Source: Mycobacterium sp. IS-1264 (GTDB lineage Bacteria > Actinomycetota > Actinomycetes > Mycobacteriales > Mycobacteriaceae). From it: a DNA stretch of 64,000 bases. The stretch's first letter is position 1; each line of letters starts with the position of its first letter. The position numbers and the translations under genes were made by a program. The stretch is taken from assembly GCF_001954195.1 (NCBI RefSeq), contig NZ_MBES01000044.1:1-64000 (forward strand), given 5' to 3'. The notes beneath the pieces are model-generated. The model was not told the origin of the DNA, did not search any database, and saw only the letters and a program-made list of their open reading frames with translations. Shown here piece after piece: positions 15,198 to 25,068 of the stretch.

Positions 15198-15230
15198 GCT
15201 GCTTTTGTCGGGGGACGAAGGAGATGAAGC

Positions 15231-15679
15231 ATGCCTGCAGTGGCCGATCTTGCCCTGGGGATAGCGCCCATCGCCGGTGGAATGGCGCTCGGTGCGACGG
15301 CGGGATATCTGAAGGGTCCGGATGTCCGTCGCGCGATCAAGCAGGATATGGAACTGCTGAAGGAGCTACCGCCCGAACAGACCGAGCGGCGAGCAGAACT
15401 CCAAGCCTGCATCGATAGCCGCATCGATGACCTGATCGCCGCTGTCAACCGATACCGACCGCTGCGCGGCGCGGCGGCCGCCTATCGCGGCGGCTTGCGC
15501 GACGTCCTGCTGTTCGTCTGCGCGATTCTGTTCACCGTCGTCTGGTGGAGCGTCGATCACCACAAGAGCAACTGGCTGCCGATGTTCGTTGTTCTCATTG
15601 TGGTTTCGCTGGGAGCGGCCTGGTATGCGGTCCGGGGCCTGCACCACAGCGTGGCCAACTTGTTTCGTCGACGACCTGT

Positions 15680-15701
<22 letters not shown>
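15231..15701 (+). CDS. Small membrane protein of unknown function
   Basis: A 156-residue protein with a glycine/alanine-rich N-terminal hydrophobic segment, an amphipathic middle ('[18 protein letters not shown]') and two C-terminal hydrophobic segments ('[15 protein letters not shown]', '[15 protein letters not shown]'). AAGGAG at 15218-15223 precedes the ATG at 15231. No family is recognised. Its last seven codons and stop run over the 3' end of the tRNA-Pro gene on the other strand, so the C terminus may have been acquired when the gene arrived beside the tRNA. Confidence 0.65.
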
Positions 15702-15756
<55 letters not shown>

Positions 15757-15816
15757 CTTGAAGCCACGACAGCCTATCGCACGCGCCCGTCGCCTGACGA
15801 AACGCCAGGCTGGAGG

Positions 15817-16923
15817 CTAGGCCCAACGGCAGGAGCGCTCGAACTCGACCAGCGCGGCCGCGGGCCCGGTCGGATCGAGTCCCTGCGCACGGACCCACTC
15901 GTCGCTGAAATAGGTGTCGGCATAACGATCGCCGCTGTCGGCGAGCAGCGTGACCACCGAGCCGCTGCGGCCCTCGGCGACCATCTCGGCGAGCACGCCG
16001 AAGGCGCCCCACAGGTTGGTGCCCGTCGACGGCCCCACCCGTCGTCCCAGCACGGCGCTCACGTGGCAGGCGGCGGCGATCGACGCGGCGTCCGGCACGG
16101 CGACCATGCGGTCGACAACGCCGGGCAGAAACGAAGGCTCCACGCGCGGCCTCCCGATGCCCTCGATGCGCGACGACGTGGGCATCACGATGTCGTATCG
16201 GTCCTCGGCGTAGGCCGGAAAGAACGCGGAGTTGTCCGGGTCGACGACGCACAACCGGGTGGCATGGCGGCGGTAGCGGATGTAGCGGCCGATCGTCGCG
16301 CTGGTGCCGCCGGTGCCCGCGCCCACCACGATCCATTCCGGGACCGGGTGGTTCTCGTCGAGCATTTGCTCATAGATCGACTCGGCGATGTTGTTGTTGC
16401 CACGCCAGTCGGTAGCGCGCTCCGCGTTGGTGAACTGGTCCAGGTAGTGCCCGCCCGTCTCGTCGGCGACGCGCTGCGCCTCGGCGTACACCTCGCTGGA
16501 GTTCTGCACGAAATGGCAACGGCCGCCTTGTGATTCGATTAGCGCGACCTTGGCGGAGCTGGTGGCGGCCGGCATCACGGCGACGAACGGCAGGCCCAGC
16601 AGGTCTGCGAAGTAGGCCTCCGACACCGCCGTCGAGCCCGACGACGCCTCGACGACGGTGGTGCCCTCCGAAATCCACCCGTTGCACAGCGCGTAGAGGA
16701 ACAACGAGCGCGCCAGCCGATGCTTGAGGCTGCCGGTGATATGGGTGGTCTCGTCCTTGAGGTACAGGGCGACATCGACATTCGCGCACCAGGCCGACGG
16801 CAGCGGGTAGCGCAACAGGTGGGTATCGGCGCTGCGGCGGGCGTCCGCCTCGATGAGCCGAATCGCGTTGTCGGTCCAGGCGCGCGGCAGGCTGCGGACC
16901 GCGATCCGGGCCCGATCGCTCAA
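15817..16923 (-). CDS. cds1: PLP-dependent cysteine synthase/desulfhydrase Cds1 (Rv3684-like)
   Basis: A 368-residue fold-type II PLP enzyme. The PLP lysine is in '[13 protein letters not shown]', the substrate loop is '[14 protein letters not shown]' and the phosphate-binding loop is '[16 protein letters not shown]'. The M. tuberculosis protein is described as a cysteine desulfhydrase that yields hydrogen sulfide, pyruvate and ammonia. The TTG at 16923 overlaps the TGA of the phosphoesterase gene (TTGA) and is the only close in-frame start before the conserved '[19 protein letters not shown]'; the longer open frame upstream just mirrors that gene. Confidence 0.85.
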   Translation of the reverse strand: MSDRARIAVRSLPRAWTDNAIRLIEADARRSADTHLLRYPLPSAWCANVDVALYLKDETTHITGSLKHRLARSLFLYALCNGWISEGTTVVEASSGSTAVSEAYFADLLGLPFVAVMPAATSSAKVALIESQGGRCHFVQNSSEVYAEAQRVADETGGHYLDQFTNAERATDWRGNNNIAESIYEQMLDENHPVPEWIVVGAGTGGTSATIGRYIRYRRHATRLCVVDPDNSAFFPAYAEDRYDIVMPTSSRIEGIGRPRVEPSFLPGVVDRMVAVPDAASIAAACHVSAVLGRRVGPSTGTNLWGAFGVLAEMVAEGRSGSVVTLLADSGDRYADTYFSDEWVRAQGLDPTGPAAALVEFERSCRWA

Positions 16924-17879
16924 CGCACCGAAACTGCCGGCTGCGTACGGCCGAAGTTGCTGCTCGCGTCGCGGCCACCCATCGGGGTGGCGATCAACGT
17001 CAGCAGCGTCGCTTCGGGCCGACAGCAGAACCGCACCGGCGCATACGGCGACGTGCCGATGCCGGCCGAGACATGCAACAGCATATTGGCGCCCCAGCGC
17101 GACGGCCCCTTGGCGCGGGACCGATCCAGGCCGCAATTGGTCACCAGGGCGCCGTAGAACGGCAAACACAGCTGCCCGCCGTGGGTGTGCCCGGCCATCA
17201 CCAACTGGTAGCCGTCGGCGGCGAAGCGATCCAGCACGCGCGGCTCGGGCGAATGAGTAAGTCCCAGCCGCAGATTCGCCGCCGGGCTGGCGGGCCCGGC
17301 GATCGTGTCGTAGCGGTCCCGGTCGATGTGCGGGTCGTCCACGCCCGCGGCGGCGACGTGCAGGCCGGCCACCTCGAACTCACGACGGGTGTGGGTGAGG
17401 TCCAGCCAGCCGCGCTCGGTGAACGCCGCGCGCAGATCCTGCCAGGGCAGCGGTTCACCCCGGACGCGGTGCGACGGCTTGGTCACGTAGTTCGCCGGGT
17501 TTTTCAGCCGCGGCCCGAAGTAGTCGTTGCTGCCGAACACGAAGACGCCCGGGCGGGAGAGCAGATCGCCCAGGGTCTGCACGACCGCGGGTACGGCCTT
17601 GGGGTGCGCGAGGTTGTCGCCGGTGTTGACGACCAGGTCGGGCTCCCAGCTGGCCAGCTCGCGCAGCCAAGCCTGTTTGCGGGGTTGGTGGGGAAGCATG
17701 TGGATATCGCTGATATGCAGCACCCGCAGCGGCGTGGAACCCGGCGTCAACACGGGCATGGTTATCTCGCGCAGGACGAACGCGTTGCGCTCGACGATCG
17801 AGGCGTAACCGATGCCGGCGACGGTGGAGCCGACCGCAACGGCGCCGGCGCGTATCAGGGCGCGCAGAACATCAGCCAT
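16920..17879 (-). CDS. Membrane-anchored metallophosphoesterase (Rv3683-like)
   Basis: A 319-residue calcineurin-type phosphoesterase with an N-terminal membrane segment (about 8-27). Metal-binding motifs are in order: 'HISDIHMLP' (D-x-H), 'VVNTGDNL' (GD), 'FGSNDYF' (GN[D] in place of GNHE/D), 'GLTHSPEP' and '[10 protein letters not shown]' (GHxH). Related YkuE-type enzymes act at the membrane; the substrate is unknown. It starts 55 bases after ponA2 ends and overlaps cds1 by 4 bases, so the three probably form one operon. Confidence 0.85.
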   Translation of the reverse strand: MADVLRALIRAGAVAVGSTVAGIGYASIVERNAFVLREITMPVLTPGSTPLRVLHISDIHMLPHQPRKQAWLRELASWEPDLVVNTGDNLAHPKAVPAVVQTLGDLLSRPGVFVFGSNDYFGPRLKNPANYVTKPSHRVRGEPLPWQDLRAAFTERGWLDLTHTRREFEVAGLHVAAAGVDDPHIDRDRYDTIAGPASPAANLRLGLTHSPEPRVLDRFAADGYQLVMAGHTHGGQLCLPFYGALVTNCGLDRSRAKGPSRWGANMLLHVSAGIGTSPYAPVRFCCRPEATLLTLIATPMGGRDASSNFGRTQPAVSVR

Positions 17880-17934
17880 GCAGGCAGCCTACTGCCGCTG
17901 GCGCGCTGACACCGTATCTGCTGCGCCGCAACGC

Positions 17935-20367
17935 CTACGGAGGCGGCTGTCCGGGCGCCGCCGGCGGCGGTGGCGCCAGCAACGGGATCGTGATCGGCGG
18001 CAGGCCCGGAATCTCCACCACCTGCGATCCGACCGGCGGCGGCCCGCCTTCCGGCGGCGGCGGCGGAGCCGGCGGGATGCCGTTGCTGACTTGGATGGTG
18101 ATGATCGACCCCGGAATCGTTGCGCCGCTTGGCGTCGTTCCGACCACCTCGCCCTGCTTGGCAGTGCTGTTGACGAAGTTATTCTGGTCGGCGACCTGGA
18201 AACCCGCCTCCTTGATGCGCTGGCGCGCCGCGTCGATGTCCAGGCCGGCAACGCTGGGCACCCGCGATCCCGGTGACCCGTCGACATAGCGGGGATCGGT
18301 GGGCGGCAGTTTCACCTCGCCGAAGCTGTCGGCGATCGGTTTCATCGCGGTGAACCAGGTGCGGGCCGGCTCGTTACCGCCGTACAGGTCGCCCTCGCCG
18401 CAGTGGCGCAGCGGGGCGGAGCACAGGTCCGTGGGCGTGGTCGAGTCGTCATAGATGTAGTTCGCGGCCGCGTAGTGGCTGGTGAAGCCCACGAAAGCGG
18501 AGGATCGGTGTGCCTCGGTGGTGCCGGTCTTGGCGGACACCGGCAGGTTCCAGCCGGCCGCGCCGGCCGAACCGGCCGCCGTGCCGCTGCCGACCGCGTC
18601 CTTGCTCATCGCGTTGGCCATGGTGTTGGCCAGGCCCTCTGGTACCACCTGATCGCAGGTCTCGGTCGTGACGGCGACCTCGTTGCCGTTGCGGTCGATC
18701 AGCTTGTCGATCGGATTCGGCGGGCACCACACGCCCCCGGACGCCAGCGTGGCCGCGACGTTCGACAGCTCCAGCGCATTCAGCTCGATCGGGCCTAGCG
18801 TGAACGAACCGATGTTCTGCCGCTTGACGAAGTCGGCCAGGCTCTCGTTGCTGTCGGGGTTGTAGTCGCGGGCGGTGCCCGGGTCGGCGTAGGACCGCAG
18901 GCCCAGCTTGATCGCCATGTCCACCGTCCGCGTCACCCCGACCTGCTGGATCAGCTTGGCGAACGCGGTGTTGGGCGAGGTGGCCAGCGCCTCGGTCACG
19001 TTCATCGAGCCCTTGTAGTTGCCGGCGTTGACCACACACCAGGTGTCCTTGGGGCAGCCCTTGGCCCCACCGCTACCCATGCCCTTGGCCTGGAAGCGGC
19101 CCGGCACCTCGAGCGTGGCGTTGATGCCCATCCCCATGTCCAGCGCCGCGGCCGTGGTGAAGATCTTGAACACCGACCCTGCGCCGTCTCCGACCAGCGA
19201 GAACGGCTGTGGCCGCATCGTTTCACCGGCGTCGAGGTTCAGGCCGTAGGTGCGGTTGCTGGCCATCGCCATCACGTGGTGGGAGGTCTTGCCCGGCTGG
19301 ATCACGCTCATCACGCTCGAGATGCCCGGCAGCGTAGGGCTGGCGAACTTGTCGATGGCCGCCTTGACCGGGATCTGCACGTCCGGGTTGAGCGTCGTGC
19401 GGATCAGGTAGCCGCCCCTGGCGACTTGTTCCTTGCTGATCCCGGCGCGAGACAGATACTCCTGCACGTAGTCGCAGAAGAACGCGCGGTCGCCGGCCGC
19501 GATGCAGCCCCGGGGCAGCTCGTTAGGTTGCGGCAAGATCCCCAGCGGCTGCGCCTTGGCGGCCCGCAGGGCATCGGCCTCCTGCGGAATGTTCTCGATC
19601 ATGGTGTCCAGCACCAGGTTCCGCCGGGCCAGCGCGCCGTCCGGGTTCGTGTACGGGTTCAGCGTGCTGGTGGACTGCACCATGCCCGCCAGCAGCGCCG
19701 CCTGTTGCCAGTTCAGGTCCGACGCGTTGATGCCGAAGTAGGTCTGCGCCGCGTCCTGCACGCCGAAGGAGTTGTTACCGAACGAGACGAGATTGAGGTA
19801 GCGGGTCAGGATCTCGGGCTTGGTGAACGTCTTGTCCAGCGTGAGCGCCATCCGGATCTCGCGCAGCTTGCGCGCCGGGGTGGTCTCGACCGCGGCGCGC
19901 TTTTCGGCGTCGGTCTGGGCGGTCACCAGCAGTTGGTAGTTCTTGATGTACTGCTGCTCGATGGTCGAGCCGCCGCGAGTGTCGACGTCGCCGCGCGCAT
20001 AGCCGGCCAGTCCGGTCAGCGTGCCCTTCCAGTCCACGCCGGCGTGCTCGGCGAACCGCTTGTCCTCGATCGAGACGATCGCCAGCTTCATCGTGTTGGC
20101 GATCTTGTCGGTGGGCACCTCGAACCGGCGCTGCGAGTACAGCCAGGCGATCACGTTGCCCTTCGCGTCGACCATCGTCGACACCGCGGGTACCTGTCCC
20201 TCGACGAGCTGTGCCGAGCCGTTGGCGACGACTTCGGACGCCCGGTTCGACATCAGGCCCACCCCGCCCGCGAGGGGGAACATCAGCGCCGTCGCGACGA
20301 CGCTGGCCAGTAAGCAACACCCCGCAAGCTTCAGAATCGTAAGGGCAACCGGCGGGCGCTCTGGCAT
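17935..20367 (-). CDS. ponA2: Bifunctional class A penicillin-binding protein PonA2 (Rv3682-like)
   Basis: An 810-residue class A PBP that polymerises and cross-links peptidoglycan at the cytoplasmic membrane. Order: membrane anchor (about 10-38), GT51 glycosyltransferase ('SIEDKRFAEHAGVDW', 'RGGSTIEQQYIKN'), transpeptidase with 'GSVFKIFTTA' (SxxK), 'SPNTAFAK' (SxN) and 'SAKTGTTEAHRSSAF' (KTG), one PASTA domain (about 690-755, 'VPSVAGLDIDAARQRI') and a proline-rich tail. In mycobacteria it matters for stress and dormancy survival rather than growth. It is divergent from whiB4. Confidence 0.95.
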   Translation of the reverse strand: MPERPPVALTILKLAGCCLLASVVATALMFPLAGGVGLMSNRASEVVANGSAQLVEGQVPAVSTMVDAKGNVIAWLYSQRRFEVPTDKIANTMKLAIVSIEDKRFAEHAGVDWKGTLTGLAGYARGDVDTRGGSTIEQQYIKNYQLLVTAQTDAEKRAAVETTPARKLREIRMALTLDKTFTKPEILTRYLNLVSFGNNSFGVQDAAQTYFGINASDLNWQQAALLAGMVQSTSTLNPYTNPDGALARRNLVLDTMIENIPQEADALRAAKAQPLGILPQPNELPRGCIAAGDRAFFCDYVQEYLSRAGISKEQVARGGYLIRTTLNPDVQIPVKAAIDKFASPTLPGISSVMSVIQPGKTSHHVMAMASNRTYGLNLDAGETMRPQPFSLVGDGAGSVFKIFTTAAALDMGMGINATLEVPGRFQAKGMGSGGAKGCPKDTWCVVNAGNYKGSMNVTEALATSPNTAFAKLIQQVGVTRTVDMAIKLGLRSYADPGTARDYNPDSNESLADFVKRQNIGSFTLGPIELNALELSNVAATLASGGVWCPPNPIDKLIDRNGNEVAVTTETCDQVVPEGLANTMANAMSKDAVGSGTAAGSAGAAGWNLPVSAKTGTTEAHRSSAFVGFTSHYAAANYIYDDSTTPTDLCSAPLRHCGEGDLYGGNEPARTWFTAMKPIADSFGEVKLPPTDPRYVDGSPGSRVPSVAGLDIDAARQRIKEAGFQVADQNNFVNSTAKQGEVVGTTPSGATIPGSIITIQVSNGIPPAPPPPPEGGPPPVGSQVVEIPGLPPITIPLLAPPPPAAPGQPPP

Positions 20368-20727
20368 GCGTACAAGAGTAGCGGCCCCCTATCGTCCGAC
20401 GTTCCCGTCAATTTTTTTCCCGCCCGCAATGGGCCGTGACCAGCGGACTTGCCGGTTGTCCACAGCCAATATTTTCGGTTGCGTCACGAATCGGGTACCA
20501 AAAGTGGGTACACGACGTTACGTGCCGACTTATGATTTGGGACGAGACGGCACGATCGTCCCAAAAAAGTGTTATGAGACTGTTGCGCAATTGGCACCTG
20601 ACCACCTAACTTAGACACACGGTGAGATGCAGGTAACACCGAAACTCACAGTGTGGCGTAGATCGCAGCTGGGTCTGCACCCGAGGGAGGCGGTCGCGAA
20701 TTGCGACCGGGAGGAAGGGAACAGCTC
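20368..20727. other. Divergent intergenic region ponA2-whiB4
   Basis: This 360-base region separates two divergent genes and must hold both promoters. On the plus strand TTGCGC (20583-20588) and TAACTT (20607-20612), 18 bases apart, are a possible whiB4 promoter, giving a leader of roughly 110 bases; a GGAGGAAGGG site lies at 20710-20719. The ponA2 side is relatively A/T-rich near 20404-20416. No hairpin strong enough for a riboswitch was noticed. Confidence 0.4.
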
Positions 20728-21078
20728 GTGTCAGTAACACGACCGGCCGCGCGTCGGACGAACATCGCGGCTGCACAGGGGGTATTACGCAGCGTTGACG
20801 CGGAAGAGCGGATTGCCTGGGTATCCAAGGCACTCTGCCGGACAACCGATCCGGACGAACTGTTCGTCCGCGGCGCCGCCCAGCGCAAGGCCGCAGTGAT
20901 CTGCCGTCACTGCCCGGTAATGCAGGAGTGCGGTGCCGACGCACTCGATAACAAGGTCGAGTTCGGAGTGTGGGGCGGCATGACCGAGCGTCAGCGCCGG
21001 GCCCTGCTCAAGCAGCACCCCGAGGTCGTCTCCTGGTCGGATTTCTTCGACAAGCGCCGCAGCCGCGGCGTCGGCTGA
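20728..21078 (+). CDS. whiB4: Redox-sensing regulator WhiB4 (Rv3681c-like)
   Basis: The 116-residue protein has the four cluster cysteines at 37, 59, 62 and 68 (CxxC and CxxxxxC spacing), the WhiB 'GVWGG' turn and a basic C-terminal region ('RQRRALLKQ', 'KRRSRG') for DNA binding. WhiB4 binds an oxygen-sensitive [4Fe-4S] cluster and condenses DNA or represses antioxidant genes when oxidised. The GTG at 20728 is 7 bases after GAGGAAGGGA and gives a protein almost the length of the M. tuberculosis one; in-frame codons upstream lack conservation. Confidence 0.93.
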   Translation: MSVTRPAARRTNIAAAQGVLRSVDAEERIAWVSKALCRTTDPDELFVRGAAQRKAAVICRHCPVMQECGADALDNKVEFGVWGGMTERQRRALLKQHPEVVSWSDFFDKRRSRGVG

Positions 21079-21324
21079 CCCTCCGGCGCGGACAACTAGG
21101 TTGCCGGCCACTGGGGCCGCTCCCGGGTAGCTCACGGCGAGCCAGGCTCGTTCATCATTACGTTTCTGTTACGGCGCAGGACGCCGCGTTTTATTGAGGC
21201 GTGTTCAATATGAAGTGGCTTGTGCGCAATAAGGATTCGCCAGCTACAACTGACCCGTGTCAAATAGTCCGGCCGAGCCGGAAGCGGGTCTAAACCACGC
21301 GTCGAGGGTTGCGCGACCCGCTAT

Positions 21325-22476
21325 TTATCGTGCCGCCGCGAGCCCGTTGCCGGTCGCGGTGATCTGATCGGCGAGCGCCCGCAGGGCCTCCAGATCCGAA
21401 ACATCGAACGGCAGCGAGGGCACCCCGATGACCGGCACATGCGGGTTGGCTCCGGTAAAACGGGACAGCAGCCGGATCTCGCGCTTGGCGGTTTGGGCGC
21501 GATCGGCATGGATTTGCAGGATGGCCGCGGCCAGCGAAGCGGCCTCGGAGTCCGCCTGCGCCTCGAGGGTTTCGTGTCCGTCGATCGCCCGCTCGGCCGG
21601 CAAAGCGCACAACATCGGATGGGTGCGGTTCAAGACCAGCCCCGCCAGCGGCATGCCCTCCTGCGACAGCCGATCGACGAAGAAGGATGCCTCGCGCAGC
21701 GCGTCCGGTTCCGCCGCGGAAACCACGACGAACTGCGTGCCGCGCCTCTTCAGCAGGGCATACGTGCGGTCCGCCTTCTCGCGGAACCCGCCGAACGTGG
21801 CGTCCAGCGATTGCACGAACGCCGCCGCGTCGGCCAGCATTTGCGAACCGAGCACGGTCGACAGCGCCTTCATCGCCAAACTCATCGCGCCGGTCACCAG
21901 CCGCCCGATGCCCCGGCCGGGCGCCAGCAGCAGTCGCCACAGCCGGCTGTCCATGAAGCTGCCCAGCCGTTTGGGCGCATCCAAGAAATCCAGCGCGTTG
22001 CGCGACGGGGGAGTGTCCACCACGACCAGGTCCCAGCGGTCCTGGCTCAGCAGTTGACCGAGCTTCTCCATCGCCATGTACTCCTGCGTCCCGGCGAGCG
22101 ACGTGGCGACCGTCTGGTAGAACTGGTTGTCCAGAATCGCCTGCGCCCGATCGGGTCCGGAGTATTGGACCACCATCTCGTCGAAGGTGCGGCGCATGTC
22201 CAGCATCATCGCGTGCAGCTCACCGGTGACTTCGGGCGCGAGCGCCACCCGCTGCGGGGTGTTGCCGAGGTCGTTCACACCCAGCGCCTGTGCCAACCGC
22301 TTGGCCGGGTCGATCGTCAAAACGCATACGGTGCGGCCATATTCGGCCGCACGCAACGCCATTGCGGCCGCGGTGGTGGTCTTGCCCACGCCCCCGGCGC
22401 CGCAGCACACCACCACCCGGTTGGAAGTGTCGGCCAGGATGGCCGCCATATCAAGGGTTTTGGGTGTGACGCTCAT
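21325..22476 (-). CDS. ArsA/Get3-like ATPase, second subunit (Rv3680-like)
   Basis: A 383-residue SIMIBI ATPase with the deviant Walker A '[18 protein letters not shown]' near residue 25, switch motif '[12 protein letters not shown]' and '[16 protein letters not shown]'. The M. tuberculosis pair Rv3679/Rv3680 forms a Get3-like complex linked to resistance to reactive aldehydes and glycerol-related stress; it is not an arsenite pump. It overlaps the first subunit gene by 4 bases (ATGA). No arsenite-binding Cys set or ArsB partner is present. Confidence 0.88.
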   Translation of the reverse strand: MSVTPKTLDMAAILADTSNRVVVCCGAGGVGKTTTAAAMALRAAEYGRTVCVLTIDPAKRLAQALGVNDLGNTPQRVALAPEVTGELHAMMLDMRRTFDEMVVQYSGPDRAQAILDNQFYQTVATSLAGTQEYMAMEKLGQLLSQDRWDLVVVDTPPSRNALDFLDAPKRLGSFMDSRLWRLLLAPGRGIGRLVTGAMSLAMKALSTVLGSQMLADAAAFVQSLDATFGGFREKADRTYALLKRRGTQFVVVSAAEPDALREASFFVDRLSQEGMPLAGLVLNRTHPMLCALPAERAIDGHETLEAQADSEAASLAAAILQIHADRAQTAKREIRLLSRFTGANPHVPVIGVPSLPFDVSDLEALRALADQITATGNGLAAAR

Positions 22477-23498
22477 CGAACCCCCTGTTGCGCAAGCGAT
22501 TCCGAAAGTTCGTACAGGCTGCCGAGGTCGACACCGTCGGAGATCGCCGGCAGTTCCAGCCGGGGCACGTTCAGCGCGTCGAGCTGTTGCGCGGTCTCCG
22601 CGCGCGCCGCGATCCGCGTCGCATGCTGGATGGTCTCGGTCAGCAGACCGGCGAAATCGGTGTCGCTGAGCTTGATTCCGGCCATCTCGAGCCCGGCCCG
22701 CACCGAGTCCGCGTCGACGTCACCCTCGGCGGCCTTCGCCAGGTCGCGGGGCTCGAGGTACGACGGGATGTTCCGATTGACGATCACGCTGCCGATCGGC
22801 AGCCCCATCTCCGCGAGCTCTTCGATGGCCTCCATCGTTTCCTGCACCGGCAGCGCTTCGAGCAGGGTGACCAGGTGGATAGCGGTTTGGTCGGAGTGCA
22901 GCAACCGCACCACGCCCTCGCTCTGCGAGTGCACCGGCCCGCCCTTGGCCAAGTCCGACACCGCCTTGGTGACGTCGAGGAAACGGGCGATGCGGCCGGT
23001 CGGCGGGGCGTCGACGACGATCGCGTCGTAGACCGGATTCTTGGACCCCTTGTCCTGGCGGACGACGGCCTCCTTGATCTTTCCGGTGAGCAGGACGTCG
23101 CGCAGACCGGGCGCGATCGTCGTCGCGAACTCGATCGCACCGATCCGGCGCATCGCCCGCCCTGCGATGCCGAGGTTGTAAAACATGTCGAGGTATTCCA
23201 GGAACGCGGCCTCGATGTCGATGGCCAGCGCGTTGACCTGACCGCCGCGTTCGGCGCTCGCGATCTTCAGCTCCTGGTAGGGCAGCGGCGGAACGTCGAA
23301 AAGTTGCGCAATCCCTTGGCGCCCTTCGACTTCCACGAGGAGGACCTTGCGGCCCCCCGCCGCCAGGGTCAGTGCCAGCGCGGCCGCGATCGTCGACTTA
23401 CCCGTGCCGCCCTTGCCGGTCACAAAATGCAAGCGGGCCTTCGACAGGCGCGCCGGCCAGCCGACGGAGCTACCGCTGCCAGGTGTGGTTGCCACCAT
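22473..23498 (-). CDS. ArsA/Get3-like ATPase, first subunit (Rv3679-like)
   Basis: A 341-residue ATPase with Walker A '[19 protein letters not shown]' near residue 27, '[13 protein letters not shown]' and '[16 protein letters not shown]'. It is the partner of the downstream ATPase, with which it would form a heteromeric Get3-like machine at the cytoplasmic face. The ATG at 23498 is divergent from the DUF4177 gene; 67 bases separate them. Confidence 0.88.
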   Translation of the reverse strand: MVATTPGSGSSVGWPARLSKARLHFVTGKGGTGKSTIAAALALTLAAGGRKVLLVEVEGRQGIAQLFDVPPLPYQELKIASAERGGQVNALAIDIEAAFLEYLDMFYNLGIAGRAMRRIGAIEFATTIAPGLRDVLLTGKIKEAVVRQDKGSKNPVYDAIVVDAPPTGRIARFLDVTKAVSDLAKGGPVHSQSEGVVRLLHSDQTAIHLVTLLEALPVQETMEAIEELAEMGLPIGSVIVNRNIPSYLEPRDLAKAAEGDVDADSVRAGLEMAGIKLSDTDFAGLLTETIQHATRIAARAETAQQLDALNVPRLELPAISDGVDLGSLYELSESLAQQGVR

Positions 23499-23565
23499 CG
23501 CATGCTAGCCCGAGCATTGCTCGGGCTGACCAGAGCCGTTCAGCTCCGACCGATAAGCTCGCGGC

Positions 23566-23721
23566 ATGAGCCAGGCATGGGAGTACGTGACCGTTCCGCT
23601 GCTGACGCACGCCACCAAACAGATCCTCGACCAGTGGGGCGACGACGGGTGGGAGTTGGTGGCGGTACTGCCGGGGCCCACGGGTGAGCAGCACGTCGCG
23701 TACCTGAAGCGCCCCAAGTAA
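23566..23721 (+). CDS. DUF4177 small protein (Rv3678A-like)
   Basis: This 51-residue gene begins 'MSQAWEYVTVPLLTHATKQ' and contains 'WGDDGWELVAVLPGP', the core of DUF4177 proteins: a small beta-rich domain of unknown function. It ends 13 bases before the RidA gene and is probably cotranscribed with it. Confidence 0.85.
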   Translation: MSQAWEYVTVPLLTHATKQILDQWGDDGWELVAVLPGPTGEQHVAYLKRPK

Positions 23722-23734
23722 CGGGCCCGCGTTC

Positions 23735-24190
23735 ATGACCGCATCGGCCCGGCTCGGCCAGCTCGGCGTCACGCTTCCGCAGGTGGTTGCGCCGCTGGCC
23801 GCCTATGTTCCGGCGGTGCGCACCGGCAACCTGGTCTATACGGCGGGCCAGCTGCCGATGGAGGCCGGGAAGCTCGCGCGCATCGGCAAGGTCGGCGCGG
23901 AGATCACCCCCGATGAGGGCAAGGCGTTGGCGCGCCTCTGCGCGCTCAATGCGCTGGCCGCGGTGGACTCGCTGGTCGGCATCGACGCGGTGACCCGGGT
24001 GGTCAAGGTCGTCGGGTTCGTCGCGTCCGCGTCCGGTTTCCACGGCCAGCCCGGCGTGATCAACGGGGCCTCGGAGCTGCTCGGCGAGGTCTTCGGCGAC
24101 AACGGCGCGCACGCGCGTTCGGCGGTCGGCGTCGCCGAGCTCCCCTTGGATGCGCCAGTGGAAGTCGAGTTGATCGTGGAGGTCGGCTAA
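23735..24190 (+). CDS. RidA/YjgF family protein (Rv3678c-like)
   Basis: A 151-residue RidA-family protein with 'VRTGNLVYTAGQLPME', 'GIDAVTRVVKVVGFV' and 'HARSAVGVAELPLDAPVEVE'. The catalytic arginine of enamine/imine deaminases in the 'RSAVGV' position is present. RidA proteins hydrolyse reactive 2-aminoacrylate formed by PLP enzymes. The ATG start gives the usual length for the longer RidA subgroup. The MBL-fold gene begins 5 bases downstream. Confidence 0.87.
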   Translation: MTASARLGQLGVTLPQVVAPLAAYVPAVRTGNLVYTAGQLPMEAGKLARIGKVGAEITPDEGKALARLCALNALAAVDSLVGIDAVTRVVKVVGFVASASGFHGQPGVINGASELLGEVFGDNGAHARSAVGVAELPLDAPVEVELIVEVG

Positions 24191-24195
24191 CGGCC

Positions 24196-24990
24196 ATGAC
24201 CGAGGCTGCTGCGTCGCTGAGCCATCCCGCATACGGCAGGTTGCGGGCGGTCACCGACACGGCCTCGGTCCTGCTGGCCGACAACCCCGGCTTGTTGACG
24301 CTGGAGGGCACGAACACCTGGGTGCTTCGTGGCCCGCGCAGCGACGAGCTGGTGATCGTCGACCCGGGGCCGGACGACGACGCGCACATCGACAACATCG
24401 CCGCGCTGGGCCGCGTCGCGCTGGTGCTGATCAGTCATCGCCACGGCGACCACACCGACGGCATCGACAAGCTGGTCGAGCGGACGGGCGCGACCGTGCG
24501 CTCGGCGGGCAGCGGGTTTCTGCGCGGCCTCGGCGGTGAGCTGACCGACGGCGAGGTGATCGATGCGGCCGGCCTGAAGATCACGGTGCTGGCGACCCCG
24601 GGGCACACCGCCGATTCGATGTCGTTCCTGCTCGACGACGCCGTGCTGACCGCGGACACCGTGCTGGGCCGCGGCACCACCGTCATCGACAAGGAAGACG
24701 GCAGCCTGGCCGACTACCTTGAATCGCTGCGGCGACTGCGGGGCCTCGGCCGCCGCGCCGTGTTACCCGGGCACGGACCGAATCTGGCCGACCTGGAGAC
24801 CGTCGCCGCCGGCTACCTGATGCATCGCCACGAGCGCCTCGAGCAGGTGCGCGCCGCGCTGTGGGACCTCGGCGAGGAGGCCACGACGCGCGAGATCGTC
24901 GAATACGTCTACGTCGACGTCGACGAAAAGCTCTGGGACGCGGCCGAATGGTCCGTTCAGGCGCAACTGGACTATCTGCGCCGAGACTGA
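24196..24990 (+). CDS. MBL-fold metallohydrolase (LACTB2-like, Rv3677c-like)
   Basis: A 264-residue metallo-beta-lactamase-fold hydrolase with 'ISHRHGDHTDG' (HxHxDH), 'ATPGHTADSMSF', 'TADTVLGRGTT' and 'LPGHGPNL', followed by a C-terminal helical domain. LACTB2-like enzymes are nucleases or thioesterases; the specific substrate is unknown. It forms an operon with the RidA gene and converges on crp, with a long inverted repeat between the two. Confidence 0.87.
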   Translation: MTEAAASLSHPAYGRLRAVTDTASVLLADNPGLLTLEGTNTWVLRGPRSDELVIVDPGPDDDAHIDNIAALGRVALVLISHRHGDHTDGIDKLVERTGATVRSAGSGFLRGLGGELTDGEVIDAAGLKITVLATPGHTADSMSFLLDDAVLTADTVLGRGTTVIDKEDGSLADYLESLRRLRGLGRRAVLPGHGPNLADLETVAAGYLMHRHERLEQVRAALWDLGEEATTREIVEYVYVDVDEKLWDAAEWSVQAQLDYLRRD

Positions 24991-24998
24991 CTACCTAC

Positions 24999-25059
24999 GT
25001 CGAGACTGTAATTTTGCGGAAGAAGTGCGAGTAGAGGCCTGCAAAATTACAGGCTCGAC
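24999..25059. repeat. 19-bp inverted repeat between convergent genes
   Basis: The arms at 24999-25017 and 25041-25059 are complementary at 18 of 19 positions (GTCGAGaCTGTAATTTTGC and its complement), with a 23-base loop. The AT-rich core is unusual for this genome. It lies between the stops of the MBL gene and crp and could end transcription from both sides. Confidence 0.7.
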
Positions 25060-25068
25060 GCAAACGCG

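Noticed and set aside
16924..17169. N-terminal extension of the cds1 frame to 450 residues
   Set aside because: It overlies the end of the metallophosphoesterase gene and shows no similarity to cysteine synthases; the overlap TTGA start is more sensible.
22473..23498. Arsenite efflux operon suggested by the ArsA-like ATPases
   Set aside because: No arsB, arsD or arsR genes and no arsenite-binding Cys set; the pair matches the Get3-like proteins of mycobacteria.
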